A DNA stretch of 64,000 nt, taken from assembly GCA_020226215.1 (NCBI GenBank), contig CM035235.1, positions 3,857,151-3,921,150 of the forward strand. Reading direction: 5' to 3'. Both the position numbers and the translations under genes were made by a program. Positions 49,901 to 59,565 of the stretch are shown in pieces; positions within the stretch are counted from its first letter, which is position 1, and the number at the start of each line of letters is the position of its first letter. Source of the stretch: Sindora glabra. Taxonomy: Eukaryota > Streptophyta > Magnoliopsida > Fabales > Fabaceae. A model generated the notes under the pieces. The model was not told the DNA's origin. It saw nothing but the letters and a program-made list of their open reading frames with translations, and did not search any database.

Positions 49901-52430
49901 GATATTCTTTTTAAAATCCAAGCTATTTCGATCCTTCTATTCTTTCAAGATCGAGATAGAATTATTTAGAGTTTCTTAAATGATGGAAGTTTCACTACTA
50001 AATCTACTTATAGGTGGCCTTTGCTGAAAGATAAAAATCCTATTCTTCTGAGTTATAGTAGGATTTGGAGCATGAAAATACCTAAAAAATATGTTTTCTT
50101 TTGGTTATATGCTTAAGATAGAATCATCTTTGATCTCTTCAAATGGAAACATAACTTCTCAAATTCTCCTTCTTGGAAATTCTATCCTAATGAGAATGAA
50201 TTTCTCTTTCATCTTTTGAGAAACTATCCTAGAGTCAAACAAATTTGGATGCTGTTAAATTTTGATTCCAAGAATTTAAATTTCTTCAACATGGAAGCTA
50301 CTGATTGGCTAATAAGTAATACTTCCCCCCAGCTCTCTTAATAAGGATAGGTGGAACCAAACTTTTTTATTGTAATTTGGTGTATCTGGTTGGATAGAAA
50401 TGACATGATATCAAGAAGCTTAAATATCCATCCTTAAATCACATTTTGAAAGATTGTTTGCCTTGAAAGAAATTATGTTGAAGCCTTTTAATGGCAAAAT
50501 GATGCTGGAAATCGCGCATCATACATGCATAGCGAAATAAAAATTTTGCACGATTTCCACCAAGGATCCATGCGAATTTAGGACGCCATAGATTAGGAAT
50601 TAGGGTTTATACCTTTCAGCAAAAAATCTTCTGTCTGCTACACAGCAAATCCGATCTGCTTCTGTCCATTTTCCAATCTAATCTGCTCTCCAAATTACGA
50701 ACCGGAATAGAAACTAATAGATCAGATCACTAGTGTAGCGTTTAATGTGGCGGCACCTCTACGATATCCACACGAACTCGTGAATCACCGATGAATGTCC
50801 ATATAAACACCGGTTGGAATTGATCTCCTTTCACCTCGTAGTGTTAGTTACGCCTCTTCAGGGGTTTTGGTCAAGGAGAGGTGCTAGGGTTTTTCTATGC
50901 CTTTTAAGGTGCGTGAATAATGATAATCATCCTATTATTACCCAACAAGCCTATTTAAATAGGTGCATAGAAAAACTTAACCTATTTGGATTTTATTCCA
51001 TGTACAATTATAGGCTTACTATTGGGCCTTATAATTATAACATGAATTCTAAAATATTAGGCCCAAATAATTTAGTCCATTAATTTCAAGTTCACTAGGC
51101 TCTAAGTGTGCAACCCTACAAGCTCTCATTACATTGGCAATCACCATTGATCATAAACAATGATTGATGTCTAGCAACACATCATTGTTGCCCAAGCAAT
51201 GAGAAAGTCGATGATTTGACTAAACCTTTACACGTGATCATCACCTATGTCCTTTTGTCCTATACATCTAGATTAAGCATGAGACATGGATCGTGTCATT
51301 CCCGTATAGCCCAATCTTAAGGTTTCTTGATTCTTAAGTAAGCTAACTGAAACAAATGTAATCGACATCTCATGTCAATTCATCTGAGCATGGCCATGCA
51401 TTTTCTCAGCTTTAGTTAATTAAGGGACCCATAGATGTTACTCCTGTTATATAGGAGGGACAAATCTCATCTTTATCACACAAATCCCTCTGCATGATAT
51501 GTAACATATCCAATATCTATCCTTGCATTCACTCAACCATTAGTGATATAAAATAGTATCAAAATATGAAATTCACATGTAGGGAACCTTGGTGATCTCA
51601 GGTTAAAGGACCATATTAATAATAATCATTAGGAATCACTCATGACACTCATATAACGATCCATGTAGTGTTCTTAATATGGGTCGGTCCAGTATACAAG
51701 TTCTCTAACTTGTACTCTTGTGTAAATTTAATATCCTATATAAATCTTCACACATGCTAGTCTTAACATATCAAAGCAACCTAATCCACAATGATATATG
51801 ACTAGGGACATTTAAGAATACAATTATTATAAAGTTATTATCATAATTGAATATATTATGCAGACAATATATATAAATAAAATAATTGAAATTGTCATTA
51901 AAATAACATGATTCAAAATTACAATCACCAATATAATTGGTTTTAGGGCATATACACTAACAAATGAAACCTTAATTGTGAAAGCTATTAGAATGCTTAA
52001 TTGGAATCCCCTTACTTTGGATGTGATTAAAGTTAATATTGATGGTAGTTTATTTAGAAATCTGGGTATGGCTGGTTTTGGAGGTCTAGCTAGAAATTGG
52101 AATGGTTGCTAGCTTTTTAGTTTTTCTCATTTTCAAGGTTGGACCATAAACTTCCATGTGGAAGTATTAGTAATTAGATTTGCTTTACATATAGCCAAGG
52201 AGAGAGGCTTTAAAAATCTTATTGTAGAATCTAAATCTATGAAAGCTATCCGTCTTTGCTCTTAAGAAATATCAAACTCCCATCCCTTTAAGGGCATCTT
52301 CCAAGACATTAAACTTTTGACTCATTCTTTCCATTTTGTGTCTTTCTCTCATGTGCTAAGGGAGGGGAACGAACTAGTTGATCAGCTTGCTAAATAGGGA
52401 GTCTAGCATCGATTTGCAAAGAAGATTTAG
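46940..52430 (+). pseudogene. LINE ORF2 remnant: endonuclease, reverse transcriptase, RNase H
   Basis: Endonuclease: ILSWNIRGAAN near 46955-46990, VTIGDFNDIAS near 47347-47380, and a FNHHPILL stretch near 47610-47635 where the usual SDH is altered. Reverse transcriptase: VIPKKEPHQVITDFKPISLC near 48430-48490 and GIRQGNPLSPYLFILC near 48850-48897. The catalytic FADD motif reads A-N-D-V next to a frameshift near 48995-49010, so the active site is lost. RNase H, after the solo LTR: VNIDGSL near 52033-52055, a conserved Glu near 52160, and EGNELVDQLAK near 52360-52395. The order is the one known for plant L1 elements that acquired an RNase H. Confidence 0.88.
50503..51962 (-). mobile_element. Solo LTR of a Copia-type retrotransposon, 1,460 bp, 5-bp target duplication
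   Basis: On the minus strand it begins TGTTAGTGTATATGCCCTAA and ends ATTTCCAGCA, so it has TG...CA ends. The five bases AATGA stand directly on each side (50498-50502 and 51963-51967). The two halves of the LINE read on across it once the LTR and one AATGA are ignored. No internal Copia sequence is present, so it arose by recombination between the two LTRs. The frame at 50814-51083 has no meaning in this context. Confidence 0.95.
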
Positions 52431-52559
52431 GACCAGCCTCCTAATGAAGTTTGTTTGGCTATTTTAGCTGATTCTCTTGGAATTCTCTTTAGTAGATAGA
52501 CCTTGTTGTGTTTTTGTGGTTTCTGTTCTATTCTTAATTTCCTACCTACAAAAAAAAAA

Positions 52560-53141
52560 GAATAAATGTATATATTTTAATGAATGTATTTCAATAAAAA
52601 TAATTATGATAGAGATGAATATTATTTTAAATTGTCATTTGTAACTGAATAATAATTTGTCTATAATATTGTGCTTCTTTTGTAATTTATGTTGTAATTA
52701 CCTTAGAGATTTGGATATGAGATGTCTAATAAACTATTTACATGCATCATCATTAATTTAATCTTGCAAGTAATTGTCTATGCAACATTGTGATTGAGAT
52801 AAGATACATAGGCTCAGCTATGGACAAGTTTTTGAAAAGGCTATAATAAATTATTAAGAACTATGTAAAAACATTTTCAATTTTGAAAAATTATATATGA
52901 ATTTTTCTAAAATAAATAAATACAAAACAAAGTGTTTGCATGTGAAATACTTTGAATGGGATATATTATAGTTATTAGAATCCGCTTCTCTAAATTATAA
53001 GGTGGATTTTAGAAGAAGTGTAACATCAAATTTACTAGATAAAAAATATTAATATAAATAATTAAAAAATAATTTTAAATTTATAAATATTTATTTCTTT
53101 TCTTTTATAAGAGTAAGAATGATTAAATCATTAAATATAAA
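52560..53141. other. Shared non-coding DNA of the block after the LINE (copy B)
   Basis: Matches 9029-9610 of copy A closely. No gene seen. Confidence 0.6.
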
Positions 53142-55315
53142 TCTACTAATTATATATTAGTTGTAATTTAGGCTATTAGTATTTTTTAATCCAAAAATCT
53201 CTTCACGCAAGTTGTGTTCACGTGCCAAATTCAACATTGTTAAAGTATCTCCCTTCTCCTTTTAAAAGAACATAACTTTTAATTGCAGTCTTGGAGCATT
53301 TTAGGTTTTTCTAGCTTTACCCTTTTTCTTCTTCTCCTTTTTTAGTTCTTCGACGTTCGTGGCTTTTCTAGCTTTGCCTATTTTCTTCTTTTCCTTCTTT
53401 GGCTTTTCTGGCTTCTTTTCTTCTTCTCATTGTGAACTATTTTCACTTTTTATTATTTTACTATTGTGTCATCACAGGACTGTCTACCCATCATTGAAGC
53501 CATCATTCTTTGCCATTAGTAAAGGCATCTTTTGATCTTCACATCTCTAAAAGTGGTAATCTCTTTCTCCTTAACTGTTGCTCCAATTTCATTTGTTTTG
53601 TTTGTCTTCTGTTTGGTTTTTGTCTTAGTTGATTTTCATTTAAAGTTTTTGATTAATTGTGTATTTGGTGTTTAGAATTAGACAGAGAGAAGATTAACTT
53701 AAAAAGTATCAAGAACGATAATGGTAGCAATGTTACCTTTACCAAAAGGCCAATTGATTACTAGAAACAACTCAAGAATTAGTTGTTCATTGAGCTTTCA
53801 TTAAGAAATTGCAATGATTTGACAACAAGATTCAAAATAAAGGAACTTGACTTAATTTTTTCCTAACTATCTAACTTAGTAATCGATTGATTGTTGTTGT
53901 TTTTTATATGTATATGATGTTACTATCCAACTTTACTAAAAGTCATTGTTTTTTCCCCCTAATTATTCCTTTTCTTCTCCTTTTCTAATGACAACTTGCG
54001 TGCATTCTTAATTCTCTCCCTGATTACTGCCTCCTTCTTTGTTTCAACGTAGGTTGGTTTCTAAATAGGGTTTAATTTCTCAATCATCTCCTTTTCTCTA
54101 ATGGTATTTCATAGCAAAAATTCATTGGAACCATTGCTTAATTTTATCCGAGTCACAAATATAAAAGGCAGGTGAGTTTTCTATGCTTTGCACATTTTAC
54201 TCCATCAGAACAATGACAGAAACTTAATTGATTGATTTCTCTTTTATCTTCAAAAATCACCTAAGCCATTACCTAATTTCCTTCTAAGTTAGGGTATATT
54301 GTGATTAAGAGTTAAAAATTTACGTAAGAAGAATTAGCCAATGCATAGCCTAAAAAATAAAATTTGGTTCAAATGATTTTTAGTTTTCCATTTAATTTTA
54401 TTTAACCATTAAATAAATGGACATATATGTAAATGCATCTCAATTTTAAGCATTGGGTTTTATGTGTTTTAGATTTAGGGGTATCTTTGTTTTTGTGTAT
54501 ATTTTAGTTTGGTTAACCGTACTTGATTCCAAATTATAAGTGTTTGGGGTGTTTTAAATTTTAGATGAGTAGAAATTATTTCATTTGTTGATGGTACATT
54601 GGATAAATGCCCAGCTTTTGATGGTTTGATGTTGGAATCTCTTTCTTTGATAGTTCAATTGACTATAGGTGTGTTTAATTTGTTGACACCAGTAAAACTC
54701 ATAAGTACATTGGTAAGACATTGAAAGCTGTAAAGGCCACATTATCTCACTTTAATCTATATCATCAGGTTAGTTTCATGGTTACTCATACATTAGTTGA
54801 AATCTTCTATTATTTATTATTATTATACAATTTTTTTTGTAATCTAGAAACATAAAGAGCAAAAGAAGAAAATTATGATGAAAGATCCATGTTGTTATTT
54901 CTTGAAATAAATGTTCATTTGTTGAATTTTCTTTCATACCCTCTCTTACAGGCCATCAATTTTATAATAATAGCTATTTTTAGATTTTTTGTGGAAAAGC
55001 TCTCTGGATTGTTTTATGGTTCTCAAATGGATTTCTACCTTTATGTGTTGGATGCAAACCTATAAGTTTAAATCTTGCAAATTTCATTAATATTACTAAG
55101 GCTACCGTCAAACTCTACACATCTAACTTTCTTAGTTGCATATATTTCTTATTTAGCTTAGGAGTTTTGATTGAGCCAGTTATGAATTGTCTTGCAAAAT
55201 TGATAATGTAACAAAGGACATTTGTTTTTAATTTTGCTTCTTCCTTTTTTAATGTTCAATATAATATGTGGTTAACCATGATTGGATATTTTTTAATGTT
55301 CAATATATTTCTTAT
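53142..55315. other. 2.2-kb segment in copy B, absent from copy A, gene-like in composition
   Basis: It replaces about 345 bp of copy A (9620-9965). Its left edge reads A|TCTACTAATTATATATTAG, compatible with a Helitron-type TC start, but I see no hairpin plus CTRR at the right edge. The inside has T-rich, intron- and leader-like DNA, a CACGTG (53219-53224), and a short open stretch at 54681-54770 (THKYIGKTLKAVKATLSHFN) followed by CAG|GTTAG like a splice donor. This looks like captured gene DNA, source unrecognised. Confidence 0.4.
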
Positions 55316-56124
55316 TACTTGAGCTTTTTTAGGAAATAAGCATTCATTCCTCTTTTTTAGATAATAAGATTCACATAATTATAAACATTGCAATGTGTAA
55401 AAAAAAAAGAATGTTCTTATTGAAATAATTTTTAAAATTATAAAAGTCAGAATGATTAAATCATTAAATATAGATATGCAAGATTTAGAAATTAAACCTA
55501 ACTACAAAAGAATGTACATATAAAACTTTCAAAGAACTAAATATCTATTTTTTTTAATCTATGGATGATATAATGTGTCAAATCTTTAACTTCACTTTCT
55601 TTTGGTTGAGATATTTTATAATCGCAATTTGTAATCATTCTATTTTTTTAAAAAAAAATATTATTTGCATTTTTTAGCAAACGAGCATTCGCTCAATTTT
55701 ATAGGAAATAAGATTCACATAATTGTCAACTTCATAATATATAAAAAGAAAATGAACAGAAAGCAAATACAGAAAATTAGCATTACCCATCCTATAAATA
55801 TAGGGTAAATACAAGAAAATGAAATTAATGCTACCCATCTAAAACATGCATTACTATTGTAATTGCAATATAAAACCACCAGCAATAAGTGCAGTTGTAA
55901 TTTAAAATGGAAAAAGATAATAACAAAGAATAAGAATAAGCAAATATTTGAGTGGGGTTGCCACTAAGAGTTAGTCCAGATGACACACTCTTATGCCCAC
56001 AAAGTCCTGTAACATAAAGAAGTGGAGTTCAATTTTTACCTCCCACATCTCTCCCCCCGAATTCCCTCATCCCTTATTCTATTATCCTAGTCCCTATCTC
56101 TTGTAGCAAAAAGAAAAAAAATAC
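55316..56124. other. Shared non-coding DNA of the block (copy B)
   Basis: Matches 9985-10440 and then 11430-11618 of copy A, carrying one unit of the 340-bp repeat. A stretch at 55960-56110 (CCTCCCACATCTCTCCCC and neighbours) is shared with copy C but not copy A. Confidence 0.55.
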
Positions 56125-56179
56125 TTGAGAGGGGTTGAGTAGGTTGGTCTTGAGGAGGTCTTACTGCTGGGTTAGCCAT
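56125..56179 (-). pseudogene. First-exon-like sequence MANPAVRPPQDQPTQPLS, copy 2 of 3
   Basis: Same 55-bp layout as 11619-11673: minus-strand ATG at 56179-56177, 18 codons, GT donor after 56125. It differs from copy 1 by N-to-R and S-to-P changes that copy 3 shares, so copies 2 and 3 are the closer pair. Confidence 0.3.
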
Positions 56180-56723
56180 ATATAGACGCCTTTGGAACAT
56201 CGAAGTTCCCTTAATTTTGAAGGAATTGAAATTTATGTGCAACTTCAGTGGAAGATATTGGGTTCTTTATATCCAAAACAGGGAAAGGGATGTCGTAGGG
56301 AAATACAATTGGTCTTTGAATTTTGTTTATTAATTTTTGCTTGGATTTTACCAATGCCAAATGCCATACCGACGGCAAGGCGGCAACCGGCGACGGATTA
56401 CGTCCCATGTTCTAAGAAGTTCTGGAGCTAGAAGTGTGGATCTTATCAAAACCAATACAAAACTCGCATAATTCATTTGTTGGTTTCGTCAAAAAAATAT
56501 TTTTTATAAACAAATGTTATATATATATATATATTAATAAAAAAGTAATATATTACTTGCAATGAAACTTATGATATTTAAAGTTATAATAATAGAAAGT
56601 AAATTTTTATTTAAAAAGATAATTTATTTTTAAATTTTTTTATATTTAATATTAAATAAATAAAATATTTTTTATCTTAATATTTTTTAATTGCATTCAA
56701 AAAGATTTAAAAAATATCTCAAT

Positions 56724-58587
56724 ATATAGGGGTGTATTGTGAAGTACTGGATTCAGGAATTCTTCATAAATAAGTTGTAGGTCTGCCATATTGCACTGCA
56801 GGGTTCAGTATGAACTGGGCAAAATAATGCATTTCAGTAGCAAGGAATTATGGTGTCTATGTGGCTCTTTGATGATATACATACTTTTTTTGTAATACAT
56901 AAAGTTTGTAACGGTTGCTGGATCTACTTGTCCTCTAGTTTTATACATTCAGAATGACATATGCATTTCATATATGCTTCTACTATCAGGAGTCTCTCTG
57001 AAATGTCTTATTATTTGCTGACCATAATAATACTTTACGACAGTTTCCTGGCTAAAACATTCTTATTTTGTTGTAAATGATTTGTTGTTAGACTTATGTT
57101 ATCTTCAAGAAAGCAGGAAAATGGACCTTTTATTTCTTCCTTAATTTTTGATACATTGTTTTTGTTTATATAAGGCTAAGTATAGGTTTTTTTGCATCTG
57201 GATTGAATTTTCCCATCCCCCATTATTGTTTTCTTTCCTTTATGAAAATCTGGTGTTCTTCACATTATAAGATGCATGTGACATGGACAAAGCTGGGAAT
57301 TGAACTCTTTAGAACAAGTTTTGTCCGCATGAGTTATATTAAATACGCGTAATTGTTTCCCATGTGTTTCTTCCTTCCTATCTCACTCCTGGGATTTCAT
57401 TCAATTTCTATCGTGTTTGCATAAAAAAAAAATCGATATAAGTACAAGACTTCTACAATTAATTCAATTACCTGTTGCCAAGGAGTTTATGAAGCCTCAA
57501 TATCAAGTCCTCCTCTTGGTCTGATATATTGCCTCTCTTTATATTTGATCTGAGATAATTCAGCCATCTTAGTCTGCAACTTTTTCCGCATCGATTTACA
57601 CCTGCAAATTAAGATTGTCAATGATGAATTTGAAACATATAACATATATATAGAGAGAGAAAGAGAGAGAGATCCGGGAAATTTAGTTCTCTAATGCACC
57701 TGCTTTGGCTGCAATGAACTTCCACCTCTTGGGGCCATAAATTTCAATGACTTGAATTAGTTTGTGGTCTTCCTCAGCAGTCCATGCTCCTCTGCAAGGT
57801 TCCTTCTTCTTGCTGATCACCGGAGCCATTGGCATTACCTCTTCGTTTTTATGTGTTGCAGAGCAATTTGACCAATCTCTATGCCTCCAAGATTATGGCT
57901 TGAAATCTCTGAATGCCACTAATTCTCTTTTGAACTATTCTGCACTCTTCTTAACTGATATATATAAGCAGTTCTAAGGCAGACGAGTTTGAGGGAGTGC
58001 TAGTGCGTAGTATTTTTCCAATAAAAAATTACGGTCAGTAAGAATGAAGTAGGATGAAAATTGGGATGCATGGAGTGAAAATGTAGGGGATGAGAAAGTA
58101 ACAACGGCAGATATGCCGAAACAAGAATATAAGATCTGATGGATGATGTTAAACCATCAAGAATGATTAAAGGTAAGAAGAGGAGATGTACATAGCTTAT
58201 TGCATGGCATGTGATATGCTCAGTGTCAGTTGAAAGCCATGTAACGGCATGATGACAAAGAGGAATGAGCCCTTTCCTGGCTGAATAATACTACTCCTTA
58301 ATTTACAGTCAAACGCATCATCAAATTGTCGGTTTCAGTTGCCAGCTAGTGTAAATTTAGCTACACCCTCTACAACATTACTCGTGATACTGCACGTTTT
58401 ATGAAACAAGTGTAGCAGAAATTTTTTTTCCTTTTTTTTTTAACCATACTAATGGTAAATCACTTAGCACACTCATATAATCCTAGATCTAAGATATAAA
58501 GGAAAATGAAAAAAAAAATACAAGTACCACTATTTTTTATAAAAATAAAAATAATTAAATCCAGTACTTTACAATACACCCCTATAT
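56724..58587. mobile_element. Segment bounded by 30-bp inverted repeats, carrying MYB exons
   Basis: The 30 bases at 56724-56753 (ATATAGGGGTGTATTG...) and 58558-58587 are reverse complements with one mismatch. The 1,864-bp segment between them holds the MYB fragment. Such ends suggest a TIR DNA transposon that picked up host gene DNA. The TAGGGGTGT-type end would fit hAT, but the 8 bases outside the two ends do not match, so the superfamily and even the transposon nature are unproven. No transposase is present. Confidence 0.5.
57472..57835 (-). pseudogene. R2R3-MYB gene fragment: exons 1 and 2, third exon missing
   Basis: Exon 1 runs from ATG at 57835-57833 to 57700 (136 bp). The intron is 57699-57602 (98 bp, GT-AG) and exon 2 is 57601-57472 (130 bp, the canonical length for this family), followed by a GTAATT donor. 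The reading begins MPMAPVISKKKEPCRGAWTA and continues through GPKRWKFIAAKAG, NRCGKSCRLRWLNYL and GNISDQEEDLILRLHKLLGN. This is a whole R2 repeat and the first half of R3, including the D-L-x2-R-x3-L start of the bHLH-binding signature. Frame and splice sites are intact. I find no exon with the expected rest of R3 or an activation domain before the inverted repeat at 56753 or in the repeats beyond, so the product would be truncated. It resembles the epidermal/flavonoid-type MYBs; subgroup uncertain. Confidence 0.9.
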
Positions 58588-59385
58588 AAGATGCATCATT
58601 TGCTCTCAGATCGTCAACGTTTTTTGGTATCATTCATTGATTTTCACTATTTGTTGCTATTGTCAACCAGTAACAACCTATTCCTCCTCTTTCCACTTGC
58701 ATTAAATGATGCGATACTTTTTTGAGCAATGATTTGTGCCAAAGTAATATACCCAACCCAATCCAATATTTTAATTGAGTGCACTTTTCAAAATTAAGAG
58801 ATATTGGGGGTGATTCTATAATTTTGTAATTCTAGTTAGCAAATGCTAAAAGACAGTGAATGCCACAACACGATGAAATGTGCACCGTTAATGAGGTGTT
58901 GCAGCGCTACACCATCATTTCAGTGGTGCATTCTAGGCACTCCCCTATTATTATTATATTTTTTTGGGCCAGATGTTGGTGCTTCACAAGTCCCTCTGCG
59001 GAAATGGTCTGCCGTTTTCATTATGCTCATAATAATATTTTGATATGATTTATTATTTGGCTTATAATAATTATATTACAAATAAAAATATTTAAGATTC
59101 GACTTTTAATTTTTATATGTATGCTTTTAATAATTTAATTATTATTATAATTATAAAAAATATTATATTTATAATTTTTTAACATAATAAAAATATTAGA
59201 AAATACAAATTCAAAATTTGCCGATGTGATATTTGCTGTCGTGGCGTCAGCAATTTTAACAAAGAAATTAAATCGAAAACAATTGAATTTGACTATTTTT
59301 TTAAAAAGGATCAAATCAGTACAATTACAAAGCCAACAAAACGAAGGAGGGACTAAAAAATATTGTAATTGCAATTAAAAAATAT
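58588..59385. other. Unassigned DNA between the MYB segment and copy C
   Basis: Not homologous to the block at this place. A GC-balanced patch at 58840-59040 has two overlapping short frames without motifs. A stretch at 59215-59370 resembles non-coding repeat DNA. No gene assigned. Confidence 0.45.
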
Positions 59386-59510
59386 TAAGATAAAAAATAT
59401 AGGGTAAATACAAGAAAATGAAATTTTTACCTCCCACATCTCTCCCCCGAATTCCCTCATCCCCTATTCTATTATCCTAATCCCTATCTCTTGTAGCAAA
59501 AAAAAAATAC

Positions 59511-59565
59511 TTGAGAGGGGTTGAGTAGGTTGGTCTTGAGGAGGTCTTACTGCTGGGTTAGCCAT
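59511..59565 (-). pseudogene. First-exon-like sequence MANPAVRPPQDQPTQPLS, copy 3 of 3
   Basis: Same 55-bp layout as the other two: ATG at 59565-59563 and GT donor after 59511. It is identical to copy 2 in translation. No further exon recognised. Confidence 0.3.

Larger units (their letters stand above)
45283..52559 (+). mobile_element. LINE (plant L1 type with RNase H), full length but broken
   Basis: A 7.3-kb insertion into copy B, ending in a short poly(A) (52550-52559). It is flanked by 45269-45282 and 52559-52572, which agree at about 10 of 14 bases and resemble an old target duplication. Copy A has the empty site near 9025. Parts in order: ORF1 with a DUF4283-like stretch and CCHC knuckle (45324-46300), APE endonuclease (46940-47700), reverse transcriptase (48230-49260), C-terminal region, and RNase H (51990-52430). 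Without the nested solo LTR the element is about 5.8 kb. Stops and shifts in every domain exclude activity. Confidence 0.93.
34380..56720 (+). repeat. Large direct duplication, copy B (expanded by insertions)
   Basis: It is collinear with copy A from the CATATGGTGAT landmark. It is longer because of the Helitron at 37809-43153, the LINE at 45283-52559 with its internal solo LTR, and the segment 53142-55315. It lacks the 2.1-kb hAT-like insertion of copy A. It ends near 56720, where copy C DNA would continue but another segment intervenes. Confidence 0.85.

Noticed and set aside
50814..51083. 89-codon frame as a gene
   Set aside because: Lies within the solo LTR and has no domain; LTRs do not encode protein.
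56192..56431. Repeated frame MEHRSSLNFEGIEIYVQLQW (also at 59578, and at 11686 in altered form) as a conserved gene
   Set aside because: It follows the repeat copies, changes its ends between copies, and has no known domain; the minus-strand exon-like sequence next to it is the slightly better candidate.
56724..58587. 8-bp hAT target duplication around the MYB segment
   Set aside because: The 8 bases outside the inverted repeats (TCAATATA-like and TATAAGAT-like) do not match; no duplication claimed.
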